A DNA stretch of 64,000 nucleotides from positions 372,001-436,000 of the forward strand of contig JAUDYN010000003.1 of the NCBI GenBank assembly GCA_030407005.1, given 5' to 3'. This document shows, piece after piece, positions 10,581-23,548 of the stretch. This DNA comes from Desarmillaria ectypa (lineage: Eukaryota > Basidiomycota > Agaricomycetes > Agaricales > Physalacriaceae). The notes under the pieces were generated by a model, which ran no database searches, was not told the DNA's origin, and saw only the letters and a list, made by a program, of their open reading frames with translations. Numbering within the stretch: the stretch's first letter is position 1; the number at the start of each line of letters is the position of its first letter. The translations under genes and the position numbers were made by a program.

Positions 10581-13500
10581 ACTCTGAAGCTGAAGAACCC
10601 CAAAGAATCAAATAGAAACAGATACGTCATACTCCTAAAAGATGCTGACATGATTATCTATAGTGAATCCTGAGCCCCCAATGAAGTGGCCATTCTGGTG
10701 GGGGATGGAGTGGCCTATCAAGCCCAGCCTTGGGGAACCTCAAGGACAACAATCAGGAAGGTCAGCTCTCAGGACTCTCAGGAGGATCTGATCTCGAGCA
10801 GGACACCTGATCAGAAGAAGTCCCCAAAACCTCAAAACAGGCCACTATACTCTCTCAGTGTAGGGTGCACTACCCCCCAAGAAAGTCTTATGCTGCCAGA
10901 CTTAGCATGAGAGAAGGGGTCAGTTGAAATGCTAGTGTCGATGGATATCATGACCATGGCAGGACCTGACCCTGATGACTATGTCGACACCTCTGAAGAG
11001 GACAGTACCACAACTTCCACTCAACCTGCAGTAGTGACAACTAAAGAACCAAGAGAAGCTGCTAGCATCCAGGCAGTAAAGAGGGGGCATACTAGCAGAA
11101 CCACCACTGTCATTGAAGTACCTGACAAAGAAGATGATATGGCATTCCAAATCTGGAAAGCCAAACAATCCAATAAAACCCAAAACCCCATCTATCATGA
11201 AAATCCCAGATCACATATGGTATAAACTGTTTGAAGCTGACTGGACTCTATGCACTATCTGTACCACCAAGAATTTGGCTGTTGCCAAAGCCATCCTCTC
11301 TATTTGGATACACCCTAAATGACTTGGAGAACTCACTGAAGAACTTATACAGAGTTTACAGACTGAAGAGAGTCTAGCTCATGAAAGACTCTATGAACTT
11401 TATGAACCAATTTACTACATCCATAGTATCAATAATCTCAGACAGGATTTCTTGGTAGATGTCAAATTAGCCCTCTGCACTGGGAAACAGACATTGACAA
11501 TGAGAGTGTTATTGGATAGTGGCTGCACAGGCAGCTGGATCAACCGAAGCTACATTCAATAATATCAGCTGAACACCCAAAAGGCTGCTACCTCTATTCC
11601 AGTCTATAATGCAGATGGAACCTGCAACAAAGCTGACAACATTATCGAATTCATGGAAATCTAAATGACCATCGGAGACCACATTAAATAAATCGACTTA
11701 GCAGTCATGGATTTAGGTTCCAAAACAACGTATCTGGGACATGACTGGCTTAAACACCACAACCCATCAATCAATTGAAAAACAGGCCAAATAACTTTTG
11801 GATGCTGTCATTGCATCAAAAGTCCATTCTCTCTTTCTGACTCAGACAGTGAAAATCAATGGGATGAAGAGTTGGAAGAGGGCAAAAGTATTCTTGCAGT
11901 CAATATGCAGGAGGAATTGATGCTGCGAGCCATACATCATGCCAATAAATTAGCCACTGTGGCAAATGCGGAAAAACTAAGAAAATCATTCGAAGAACTA
12001 GTACTGCCCCAATACCAAAGCTTTAGAGATTTATTTTCTAAAGAAAGCTTTGGTGAACTTCTAGAGCAGAAACTATGGGATCATGCCATCAAGCTAGTCC
12101 CTAATGCAAAATTGATGTTAGACTGTAAAGTCTATCCATTGAACCAAAACAAACAAGAATAGCTTGACAAGTTTCTTGATGAAAACTTGGATTCAGGACA
12201 GATTCAACCATCCAAATCCCCTTTTGCATCATCATTTTTCTTCATTAAAAAAAAGGATGGATCTCTGCATCCCATTCAGGATTATCAAAAATTGAATAAA
12301 ATGACCATCAAAAATTGATATCCACTTCCCCTCATATCTGAACTAATTGACAAGCTATGAGGAGCCAAATACTTCTCAAAATTAGATGTCCGATGGGGAT
12401 ACAATAATGTATGCATCTGAGATAGAGACCAAGAAAAAGCCATGTTCAGGACCAATCAAGATCTCTTTGAACCAACAGTAATATTCTTTGGTCTTACAAA
12501 TTTACCAGCCACCTTCCAGTGAATGATATCTTCAAAGACCTCATTGCTGGAGAAAAGGTCACCATTTATCTTGATAATATTCTCATTTTCACCAAGTCCC
12601 TTTCTGAGCATTGAATCATTGTATGACAGGTTCTCCAATAATTATGAGAGAACAAACTATTCCTAAAAGCTGAGAAATGTGAATTTGAAGTACTTAAAAC
12701 CAAGTACTTAGGAGTAATCATCAGTGAGAATGCTATCTGCATGGATCCCATCAAAGTAGCTGGAATTGCAGAATGGCCAACCCCTACCAGGAAAAAGGAA
12801 CTCTAATCCTTTTTAGGGTTTACCAACTTCTATCACAAGTTTATCCATGACTATTCCAAAATAGTCCAACCCCTAACACAGTTAACTGGCAAAGTTGATT
12901 GGACATGGGGAGTAGAACAGGAACAGGTGTTCATCCAACTTAAACACCTGATGACTACAAACATCATCCTGACAATTCTCTTGGACAAAGGAAAATTCTG
13001 GGTAGAAGCAGATTCAAGTGATAGAGCCATTGGCACTGTTCTCTCTCAAGAACAGAACAGCAAATGGAGACCCATCGTGTTTATGTCAAAGGCCTTGACT
13101 ATCACTGAACAAAATTATGAAATCTATGACAAGGAGTTGTTGGCAATCATGCTAGCATTAGAAGAATGGTGACATTACTTGATGGGTGTCAAGGAGGAGA
13201 TCAAGATCTGGACAGATCACCAGAATCTCCAATACTTTTGAAAGCCACAAAAGTTGAACTGTTGACAAGCTCGATGGGTTACCGAATTGGCAGAATATCA
13301 TTTTATCCTCCAACACAAGGCTGGAACAGCAAACAAAAAAGGTGACCTACTCAGTTGATGAGATGACCATGACCAAGGAAAGACAGACAATCAGGATGTG
13401 ATTGTATTGGTGCCAGAGCACTTTAGGGCACTCATACTATCCACCACCAATGAACAAATCACATGTATAAGAGATGCAACCCAGTCAAGGACCCAATGGG

Positions 13501-15131
13501 ATTGAGGGATTGAAAAATCCCTTAATCATGAACAAGGGATCATGCAGGAAGATGGATTACTATGGTATGATGGGCGCATCTACATATCAAAAGATGAATC
13601 CCTTTGAGGGAAAATCATTGCCTGACACCACAATCATATCATGGCTGGTCATCCCAGAATTGCCAAGACCACTGAGTTGATCTTATGGGATTACTAGTGG
13701 CCCAAAATGAAACAAGATGTAGACACTTACATCAAAGGATGCAAAGTATGTCAAAGGACCAAGAGCAATATGCAGGTGAAGGCCACTCCCCTCTACCTCA
13801 ACACAATTTCAGACACCCCTTGGACCCATATCTCAGTCGATATGATCACCAGACTCCTGGAATCAGAAGGCTATGATGCCCTACTTGTCATTATCGATTA
13901 ATTCTCAAAAAATATCATTTCTATCCCATGTCACAAAGAATTATCTGCAGAAAGATGGGCCTGCATACTCTGAAACCAGGTCTATGCAAAATACGGAATG
14001 CCACAAGTCATCATTTCAGACCGAGGCCCTCAGTTCATGTCCGCATTTATAAAGGAACTGTATAAAATGTTGGACATCATCCAGAATGCATCCATGGCTT
14101 ACTATCCGCAGACTGATGGACAAACAGAGTGAGTCAATCAGGAAATTGAGAAATACCTATGAATCTTTATCAATCATAGACAAACCAACTGGGTAGAATA
14201 GCTACCACTCACCAAATTCGCACACAATAACTGAGTCCATTCAGCAATGGGAAAAAGTCTGTTCATAGCTTTATACAGCAGAAATCCACAACTTATTCCC
14301 GATTCTATGTGAAAAACCCAATTCACTAACCTGTTGGTGGTAGAATTCGCCGAAACCATGGCACAAGTCCACAAAGAGGTTCATGATACCTTGGAAAAAG
14401 CAGTAGCACAAATGAAGGTGCAATATGATAAAAAGAAACAACCAACTCATCAATATCAAGTCGGTGACAAGGTATGGCTCAATACAGCCAACCTTCATCT
14501 TCCATGACCAAAGAAAAAACTTGATGATAAACAAACAGGACTGTTCGAAATCCTCAAGAAAGCAGGAATGGCAGCATACAAATTGAAATTACCACCACAC
14601 TGGAAGATACATTTCAGGTTCAATGAGAAATTGTTGACCCTCTATGTTGCACCATCACTCACAAATCAACAGCAACTGCCTTCTCCTTCTCCTGACCTCA
14701 TTGATGGACAAGAGGAATATGAAATCGAAGAAGTATTGGACTTGCACACTCATTGAGTATGAGCAAAGAAGGGACAACCATCCAAATTAGTCACAGACTA
14801 CCTGGTCAAATAGAAAGGGTGGACTAGAGAATATAATTCATGGGTCCAAGAAATAGAAATGATTAATGCCAAGGACACAATTATGGAGTATAAAGCAAAT
14901 GTTAACTGAGCTCTACACACTACTAAAAACATAACCAAGGATAAAACTATAACCCAAATACTCGACCACAAATATTCTGAAAATGGTGATATTGCATACT
15001 TAGCCCAACACAAGGATGGACTTCAAAAATAGATCATTAACCCAGATAAAACTGTATGGAAAAGTTTGATTGATCTATATTAGATCAATCAAGTGAAATC
15101 ACAGCTCAAAACCCCCAAAGAAGAACCATAG
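10581..15131 (+). pseudogene. Copy A pol (PR-RT-RH-IN-chromodomain)
   Basis: A single frame of 1516 codons from the predicted acceptor to TAG (15129-15131), broken only by point stops, mostly TGA. Domains: spacer with QAVKRGH (11070); protease with the LLDSGCTGSWINRSY block at 11510-11550; RT with KLDVRWGYNN at 12380 and YLDNILIF at 12570 (second catalytic Asp changed to Asn); RNase H with EADSSDRAIG (13005), [18 protein letters not shown] (13120) and [10 protein letters not shown] (13210). The integrase has GCKVCQRTK (13740), DMITRLLESEGYDALLVIID (13840) and a PQTDGQTE block (14110). The chromodomain near 14720-14840 is broken by stops. The net frame is conserved, so decay came after insertion. 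Confidence 0.93.
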
Positions 15132-15163
15132 CAGTCAGGACAACTGCTTTAACAAGGGGGTAA

Positions 15164-15559
15164 TGTTATAATTTTTCCATTCTCTTATCACATTTTACAT
15201 CACATCGCTCATGCATTATCAATATATTGACTAAAACACTGGTATTCAGTCCTATCAAACCTCTCACATTCCATGCATTCCTAATATCTTTCTTATGGTT
15301 GGATCATAGTTATCTGACTTCTAACATTTCACATACGAACCTTAACATTTCACCTGCTAATAACTCCAGTACTTTCATATATAAAGCAGAGTAGTTTTGT
15401 ACTTACTCTCTATCTTCTGACTAAATTTCAATGTATATACCTTCTTCTACACTCCTCTAAAGACCAAGCTATTCTCTTATCACAGGTGATTGTCCAAATA
15501 TGAGACAGCCCAAGAGTGATACATGGTCCCAAGATCATGTGTTAGACAGGATTGTAACA
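15164..15559 (+). repeat. 3' LTR of copy A
   Basis: 396 bp, same length as the 5' LTR. It is preceded by the polypurine tract AACAAGGGGGTAA (15151-15163) and ends ATTGTAACA before the GATCT duplication. Confidence 0.95.
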
Positions 15560-15564
15560 GATCT

Positions 15565-16257
15565 TCAGACACTGCCAATGTGTCAAGAATTCCATTCCCC
15601 TCCCTGATGCAGATGAAGAGGATAATTGGGATGAAGAACTAGAAGCTGGCAAGACCATTCTTGCAGTCAACATACAAGAAGAACTTGTCATCCAGGCAGT
15701 ACATCATGACAACAAGTTAGCAGCAGCTGCTAATGCCAATAAGTTGAAGAAGACTTTTGAGAAGATAGTATCTCCTCAGTATCAAAGCTTTAGAGACCTG
15801 TTCTCCAAAGAAAGCTTTGATGAACTCCCCAAATGCAAGTCTTGGGATCATGCCATTGAATTGACACCCAATGCTAAATCTATGCTAGATTGTGAAATCT
15901 ATCCACTGAACCAAAATAAACAGAAACAACTGGACAAGTTCTTAGATGAAAATCTGGATTTGGGATACATATATCCATCCAAATCCCACTTCACATCACC
16001 TTTCTTCTTTGTCAAAAAAAAGGACAGTTCCCTTCAGGACAGTTCTCTTCATCCTGTTTAGGATTACTAAAAACTGAATAAGATAATGATCACAAATAGA
16101 TATCCTCTCCCCTTGATCTCTGAGCTCATTGACAAGCTACAAGGTGCAAAATACTTCTTTAAATTAGACATCTAGTGAAGCTACAACAATGTATGCATCA
16201 GAGAAGGAGACAAAGAAAAGGGCACATTTTAAACCAACTAAGGACTCTTCAAGCCCA
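15565..16257 (+). pseudogene. Copy B pol, second part: linker and RT start
   Basis: Continues copy B after the insertion of A. It reads the post-protease linker (EELEAGKTILAVNIQEELVI frame), then NADKLKKTFEKIVSPQYQSF and RDLFSKESFDEL, and the RT N-terminus ([28 protein letters not shown]). A short direct duplication of the GGACAGTTCYCTTCA unit (about 16020-16050) is private to this copy. The RT is cut at 16257, before the catalytic YLDD motif, by the LTR of copy C. Confidence 0.88.
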
Positions 16258-16683
16258 TGTTATGATTTTTCCATTATCTTATCTTATCTGAATCATACCC
16301 ATGACTCATCCATCTAATCCACCATAGCTCTCACCTTGTATTGACCTACTTACCAACAACCACCCAGTTTCATGCAGAATATCACCTCTGTCCACTCCCA
16401 TTGGACTATGATCCATCCAACTCCACAACATCCTCTCCTAGACCAAACCATTCTCTCATGGACTATAGCATTTCATCTAATAATACCTATCATATTTTCA
16501 GTATATAAGTAGAGTAAAACTCACTGTTGTACTCTATCTTTTGACTAAATTACATCTATATACCTCTTCTTACACTACACTGAAGACCTAGTTCAGTTCT
16601 CTATATGGGTGATTGTTCGAACACGTAACAGCCTAAGAGAACCACTTACATCCCAAGTCACATGCCTAAGATGGGCCATAACA
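16258..16683 (+). repeat. 5' LTR of copy C
   Basis: 426 bp, TGTTATGATTTTTCC to GGGCCATAACA. TATATAAG at 16502-16509; self-priming seed ATCTTTTGACTAA at 16536-16548, with its partner TTAGTTGAAAGAT at 16684-16696. Confidence 0.93.
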
Positions 16684-16713
16684 TTAGTTGAAAGATACCA
16701 TCCTGCTCCTTTT

Positions 16714-16875
16714 ATGCTAGCCATAAAAGTAGCATCTATGACCAACAATGACAATCAGAATAATCAACATACCATCACCATCAGTGCTGCCATTGGGGGT
16801 GCCACACTCCTCATTCTTTTCACTGCTCTTCTCATACTAACATATGAAAAAGAAGCACACATACTTCTTTGCTGA
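16714..16875 (+). CDS. Micro-ORF with one hydrophobic helix, copy C
   Basis: 53 codons, open from ATG 16714 (a second in-frame ATG at 16738) to TGA 16873-16875. An Asn/Gln-rich N-terminus is followed by the hydrophobic stretch AAIGGATLLILFTALLILTY and an acidic/basic tail EKEAH. It overlaps the gag ATG (16844) by 32 nt in another frame. This is the best preserved example of the family. Whether the peptide is made is unknown; conservation of its hydrophobic pattern in seven copies argues for past selection. Confidence 0.6.
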   Translation: MLAIKVASMTNNDNQNNQHTITISAAIGGATLLILFTALLILTYEKEAHILLC

Positions 16876-19093
16876 GAAAGGCAACCCCAACCACCAACCA
16901 TCCCTCCTTGCCCACCCCAACATCCTGACCATATCTGTCCCAGGAGGATACCCCCCACAAGATTGGGAGAACGAGAAGAGGTTTCACTCATTTATTCCCA
17001 GGTCTGCTTCACAGACCCAAACCCCTCTGCCTCCTCCATTGAGGATGCACATGAAGCCCTGACAAGGGCAAGAGTTGTCACCCTCTGGCTGGAATGACCT
17101 GCCCTCTCTCTAGCTGAGGAATATGCGAGGAATATATAGGCTATGTTTGAGGACCCCCCCCCCCCATACTCTGTCCCCCCTCATCCCCCCTAGATGATGG
17201 GGAACCTGACCCCCTCTCCCCACCAATCTCCACTGACCCTGATAGCCCCTTTAATCTCAATGGGGCAGATTACAACTGGCCCGACCTCTCCAAGGTTGAC
17301 AGGGACCTATTTGGCCCCTTCAGGACCACTGCCTGGAACCTTTGACATGCTGATGTCGAAGAAAGAATGTTCTGGACTGAGTCCAGACCTGATATGAATG
17401 AGTGGCTGGCACTCAACCAAGGCAATATCATTCAGGATGCCAATCCCAATGCCACCATCCATGCCCACATTCATGTGAACAGGCATAGAAATCTCTTCCC
17501 CACCACTGCTGGGGACCTATTACTGGGGTTACGACCCTGAGATGATGATGAGCAGTGGGAACTGGAATGTTCCCTTCAGAGGCTATGGATACTGGAGGCA
17601 GATCGAGAGGCAGAGGAAGGGCAAAATGCCCAATTTTAATTATGGACACTATAATGGGCTGGACTACTTTCAGCCCCAATACATGAATACCCCAGACTAC
17701 CCACCCAATACCCCAGTTGCAAGACCACATTCCTTGCCCAACTCACCACCTCATCATTGGGCATGTCAACAAGGATACCACGCTTATCAGGATGATAGTC
17801 TTCTATTCACAGGGGCAGGAGAAGACATGACAACCGACACCATCCTTGATGCCAAAAACCATGGAGGAAATTTGGCAATGCATGAGAAAAGCACTAGCCA
17901 AGAAGGAGAAACACATTCAAGAAATACGTGACAAGTTGGCCCAGGAAGAAGCTGCTCAGGAAGGTATGGAAGAATACCTTCATATGGAAAAAGGAAAGGA
18001 GCCAGAGTGTGGCAGACTGACAGAACCCCCAAGGGAATATCCCTCTGTCAGATCACAAGTGGATCAATACTCAATCCCTAGACTGTCCCCCAGAAAAGGA
18101 CCTCCCAACCCTATTCCCAACCCCATCAGAAACACCCCCATTGATGCCCCTTACCTGAGCATCAAACCAACCCTCATCAAGGTTCCCTCTCTATTCAAAG
18201 GGGATCATGATGATATCAAATGCTTCATAGGTGATTGTATCACCTATTTTGAAGTGTTCTGGCACTACTTCCAGATGCCATCACACCTGGTACTGTTCAC
18301 GACCTCCCATTTTGAAGGGGCTGCCAAGGACTGGTGGGTCTACAAGAGACTCAAATTCTGGGTCAGCAACTCCTATGATGGGACTGCTGCCCATTTCTGC
18401 TACCCCAACTAGAGCGACTTTGTTGATATGGTCTTGTGACAATTCTGAGACCCCACAATTGAGGAAATCCATGAGAAGTGGATGTTCGACCTCTGTATGG
18501 GAATGCAACCCATCTCCCATTACTTCCAGAAATTAGAAGAAGAGGTGAAACTAGTGGGCTGGCAGACCAACAAAAATGAGTGTGGCACCATGGTGAAGGC
18601 CATACAACTAGGAGTTCCTTCCTCCTATACAACCTTTATCTCCAACATGGACATCATTCTGTGCTCATACCTGGAATGGAAGGAGCGAATTTTGCGCATG
18701 TACAAAGAATGACAGCATAAATGGGTCTTTGACCAGACCACTGGCATGCCCAGGGATGGGCAGAAGAAGGATTCCCATCCCCAACAACAACAACAACAAC
18801 ATCCCAGCAGTAAAGCCACTGCTGGAGCATCAAGTTACATGGCCCCCAAGCTGACTGGAAATGCCAGAGCAAGTCAAGATGCTAGAATAGGGAAGTGGAT
18901 GATATACAGAGAGGCAGGAAAGCCCATGGATATTGATCAATGATGAGTAGAGGGCAGGTGTTTCAGGTGTGACAAGAAGGGTCACCTGAGCAAAGACTGC
19001 CCTAGAAGAAAAGAATACAAAGACATTTGGTCAGTAGGGCCCACTAATAAAGTGGTGCTACCTACAACCAAGATTGAAGAGGCAAAAGAGTAG
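16844..19093 (+). pseudogene. Copy C gag
   Basis: From ATG (MKKKHTYFFAEKGNPNHQPS) to the conserved UAG (19091-19093), 749 codons net in one frame, although compensating indels shift the N-terminal half (17070-17850) into other frames. The Pro-rich N-half contains a poly-C run (about 17153). The longest clean stretch is 17846-18410: coiled coil (CMRKALAKKEKHIQEIRDKL), core (VPSLFKGDHDDIKCFIGDCI), KDWWVYKRLKFWV. A (CAA)n tract encodes Gln at 18779. The knuckle CFRCDKKGHLSKDC (18960-19002) keeps all zinc ligands. Confidence 0.93.
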
Positions 19094-19125
19094 GTCAACA
19101 AGGGTTCGATTCCTCTTGCTCAACC

Positions 19126-22100
19126 AAGTCTCTTGAAGGTGAGTCCTCAGCTTCCGGGGACAAGAACAGTGCCTCTCACCAAGGCCAGGATCAGGGCCAC
19201 GCACTATCCAGTCCAGTCAGGAGAAACCTAGTGGCAGAGCTGACCACAATGCTGATGAGATTTGCACCTGGCACCATAGCCAACTCCACTGGGATGGGTA
19301 GTAGTGGAACCTTGGATGCCTCAAGCTGAAGCCAGACTCCTTCTAAGTTTGAACAAGTTCCTGAGCAAACTAAAGCCAAAGAACAGGAGGAAGCCACTAG
19401 CACCCAGGCAGTAAAAAGGGGGCATGGTAACAGAACTACTACTATCATCGAAGTACCTGATGAAGAAGATGACACTGCCTTTAGACTATGGCAAGCCAGA
19501 CAATCCAAAGCCAGTATCCTGACACCCAAAATCCTGCCTAACAAGGGGGTCCTGCCTAACAAGGGGGTACTGAAACCCAAAGTTCTGCTGGTCACAGGGG
19601 CATCTGACCACATGTGGTACAAACCATTCAGAGTAGATTGAACTTTATGTGCTATCTGAAGTACCAAGAACTTGGCAGTCACCAAAGCTGCCCTTTCCAC
19701 TTGGGTTCATCTCAAAAGACTTAGAGAGATAACTGATGAGCTTATCCAGAGCTTAAACACTGAAGAGAGTCTTGCACATGAGCAGCTCTATGAACTTCAC
19801 AAACCAATCTGATATATCTGCAGAACCAAAAGCTCAGGCCAAGACTTCTTGGTGGATATCCAACTCTCTCCCTGTATGAGAAAGAAGACCCTGACAACCC
19901 ATGCATTGTTGGATAGTGGCTGCACTGGCAGCTCTATCAACTGAACCTATGTCCAACAACATCAGTTGGATACTCAAAAAGCTGCCTCTCCCATACCAGT
20001 GTACAATGCAGATGGAACCTGTAACAAGGCAGGTGATGTAACTGAATTCATGGAACTCCGAATGACTATTGGGGACCACATCGAATGAATTGACCTTGTG
20101 GTCACAGACTTGGGTTCCAAGACAGTGTATTTGGGCCATGACTGGCTTAAACACCATAACCCCTTCGTCAACTGGAAATCAGGAACCATGATATTCAGAT
20201 AATGTCATTGCATAAAAAATCATTTCACCCTTCCTGACTCCAACAAAGAAGATAGATGGGACAAAGAACTTAAAGAAGGGGAAACCATTCTTGCAGTAAA
20301 TATGCAAGAAGAAATCATTCTTTGAGCAGTACATCATGCAAACAAATTAGCAGCAGCCGCCAATGCAGAAAAACTGAAGAAAACATTCAAGGAGCTCATG
20401 CCTCCTCAATATCAAAGTTTTAGAGATCTATTCTCCAAAGAAAGCTTTGATGAATTACCTGACTGAAAATCTTGGGACCATGCTATTGAGCTAACTCCCA
20501 ATGCAAAATCCACATTAGACTGCAAGCTCTACTCTCTTAACTGAAATGAACAAGAGCAACTTGACAAGTTCCTTGACAAAAACCTCGACTCTGGAAGAAT
20601 CCAACCTTCCAAATCCCCTTTCACCTCACCTTTCTTCTTCATCAAGAAAAAAGATGGCTCTCTACGACCAGTTCAGGATTACTGAAAGCTGAACAAAATG
20701 ATGATCAAGAATCATTATCCTCTTCCTCTAATCTCAGAGCTTATCGACAAGCTATGAGAAGCCAAATACTTTTCCAAGCTAGACGTGCAATGGGCATATA
20801 ACAACATACAAATCTGAGATGGAGATGAAGAAAAGGCTGCATTCAGAACTAATCAAGGACTCTTTGAGCCTATGGTCATGTTCTTTGGCCTCACTAATTT
20901 GCTAGTCACATTCCAATGGATGATGAATGATATCTTCAAGGATTTAATCACTGGAGGAAAAGTCACAATTTATCTTGACAATATTCTCATTTTCATGAAA
21001 TCCTTATCCAAACACTGAATCATTGTTCGACAAGTACTACAATGTCTACAAGAGAACAAACTGTTCCTCAAAGCAGAAAAATGCGAGTTTGAGGTACTCG
21101 AAACTAAGTATCTAGGAGTCATCATCAGCAAAGACACAATTTGCATGGATCCAGTCAAAATCGCTGAAATAGCGGAATGGCCTACTCCAATGAAAAAGAA
21201 GGAACTTCAATCCTTCTTGGGATTCACCAATTTCTATCACAAGTTTATTTGCGATTATTCCAAGATTGTATGACCTCTTACCCAATTAACTGGCAAGGTT
21301 GACTGGACATGGGGATCAGAACAAGAACAAGCATTCAATCAACTCAAGGAGTTGATGATCACCAACATTGTTCTAATGATTCCTTCAGATGAAGGAAAAT
21401 TCTGAGTGGAAGCAGAGGCTAGTGATGGGGCCATTGGCGCTGTTCTTAGCCGGGAATAGAATGGCAAATGGAGACCTGTCACTTTTATGTCAAAAGCATT
21501 GATGGTCACCGAGTGCAACTATGAGATTTACAACAAAGAATTGCTCACTATTATGCTAGCCCTAGAAGAATGGCGACATTATCTGATGGGCACCAAAGAA
21601 ACTATCGAAATCTGGACAGATCACCAAAACCTCCAGTATTTTTGGAAACCCCAGAAGCTGAACCACCAACAAGCTTGGTGGGTCACAGAATTAGCTGAAT
21701 ACCACTTTGTCCTTCAACACAAAGCTGGGATCACCAACAAGAAGGTGGATCTTCTCAGTCAAAGAGATGATCATGACCAAGGAAAAGAAGACAACTAAGA
21801 CATGGTTGTTCTGTCCCCCAAACATTTCTGGGCATTAATCCTGCCCACTACTGAGGAATGAATCACGTGTATAAGAGATGCAACCTGACAAAAAAGTCAA
21901 TGAAACCAAGGGATAGAGAAATCACATAGGAGAATGAAATCCTATGGTATGACGGACGAATCTATGTCCCTCAGGACCTATCACTATGTGAGGATATCAT
22001 TGCTCAATATCATGACCATATCACTGCTAAACACCCAGGTATCACCAAAACCAAAGAACTCATCTTACAAGAATATTGGTGGCTAAAGATGAAAAGAGAC

Positions 22101-23516
22101 ATCAAATCCTATATCAAGGAATGTGAAACATGTCAAAGAACAAAGAGTGACATGCAGGCCAAGGCTGCTCCTCTTCATCCCAATGCAATCCCTGATACAT
22201 CATGAACTCATACTTCCGTTGACATGGTCACCAGTCTTCTGGAATCAGAAGGCTTCAATGCCTTACTCATCATCATGGATTGATTCTCCAAAAACATAAT
22301 TCTCATTCTGTGTAATGAAGAATTATCCACTGAAGGATAGGCTCTAATGCTCTGCAACCATGTGTATGCAAAGCATGGAATGCTCCAAGTGGTTATCTCA
22401 GACCAAGGACCCCAGTTCATATTCGCATTCATGAAGGAACTCTACCGAATGCTCAATATCATGTAAAACGCATCCATGGCATATCACCCACAGATGGATA
22501 GACAAATGGAACAAGTCAATCAAGAGGTTGAGAAATACCTTCATATCTTTGCCAACCATCAACAAACTGACTGGGTCACTTGGGTCACTTGGCTACCATT
22601 GGCAGAATTCACACACAACAATCAAATTTATTTGGCTACTGGCAAAAGTCCCTTCATGGTCCTATATGGACAAAATCCTTGACTCATTCCCGAGTCAATC
22701 CAAAAAACCAACTTCACTAATCCTGCATCCATCGACTTCACTGAAACCATGATCAAAGTCCATAAGGAAGTCCACGATACTTTGGAAAAAGCAGCAGTGC
22801 AAATGAAAGCACAATATGACAAGAGGAAACTACCTCTCTGAGAATATCAAATCGATGACAAGGTATGGCTTGACATGGCTAACCTTTATCTTCCACAACC
22901 AAAAAAGAAACTTGATGACAAATGAACAGAACTGTTCATTATCATCGAGAAATCTAGAATGGCAGCCTATGAGCTAAAACTGCCACTGCATTGGAAGATA
23001 CACCCCCGATTCAATGAGAAGTTGTTAACCCCATACATAGCATCTTCATTCCCAAAACAACTGCTGCCTCCTCCACCAGACCTCGTCAATGGTCAAGAAG
23101 AATATGAGATTGAAGAAGTTTTGGATTTATGCACTTGAAAAGTATGCTCTAAAAGAGGACAACCATCTAGGAAAGTCACAGACTACCTGGTTAAATGGAA
23201 AGGCTGGACCAGGGAACACAATTCCTGGGTCAGAGAAACCGAGATGTCGAACACTATGGAAGCGATTAAAGAGTACCAGGCCAGCATAAACCATGCCTTA
23301 TACACTCCCAAAATCATAACCAAGAACAAAATAGTGGTCAAGATACTGGACCATGAATATTCTGACAACAGCAATGTTACATACCTAGTGCAACAAAGGG
23401 ATGAACATCAGAAATGGATCATCAATCCAGATCAAGACTTATAGAAAAACCTGATTGATCAGTACTGGATCAGTCAAATCAAAACCCAACTCGACACTCC
23501 CAAAGAAGAACCCTAG
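19126..23516 (+). pseudogene. Copy C pol (N-terminus deleted)
   Basis: The donor-like GTGAGTCCTCAG (19139) is followed by a jump to spacer sequence that copy G has about 370 bp further on, so the acceptor and Pol N-terminus are gone. The rest runs to TAG 23514-23516: spacer with QAVKRGH (19410); LLDSGCTGSSIN (19910); RT with YLDNILIF (20972); RNase H, 21487-21795 almost clean; integrase HHCC (ECETCQRTK, 22120) and core near 22220-22500, where the DGQTE block has become DRQME; chromodomain with VTDYLVKWKGWTREHNSW near 23180. Stops are mostly TGA at Arg positions. Confidence 0.92.
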
Positions 23517-23548
23517 CAGTTGGGATGACTGCTTTAACAAGGAGGTAA

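Larger units (their letters stand above)
9786..15559 (+). mobile_element. Complete Ty3 family-1 copy A, gag-deleted, nested in copy B
   Basis: 5774 bp, with 396-bp LTRs at both ends and a perfect 5-bp target duplication GATCT (9781-9785 and 15560-15564). The host sequence on both sides is copy B pol and joins without a gap. The internal region keeps the primer-binding site, the micro-ORF and a full-length pol frame but has lost nearly all of gag. The LTRs differ at about 20 positions by eye, almost all transitions. Confidence 0.97.

Noticed and set aside
17150..17165. Poly-C run and the (CAA)n tract near 18779
   Set aside because: Ordinary simple-sequence tracts inside decayed gag; no further structure.
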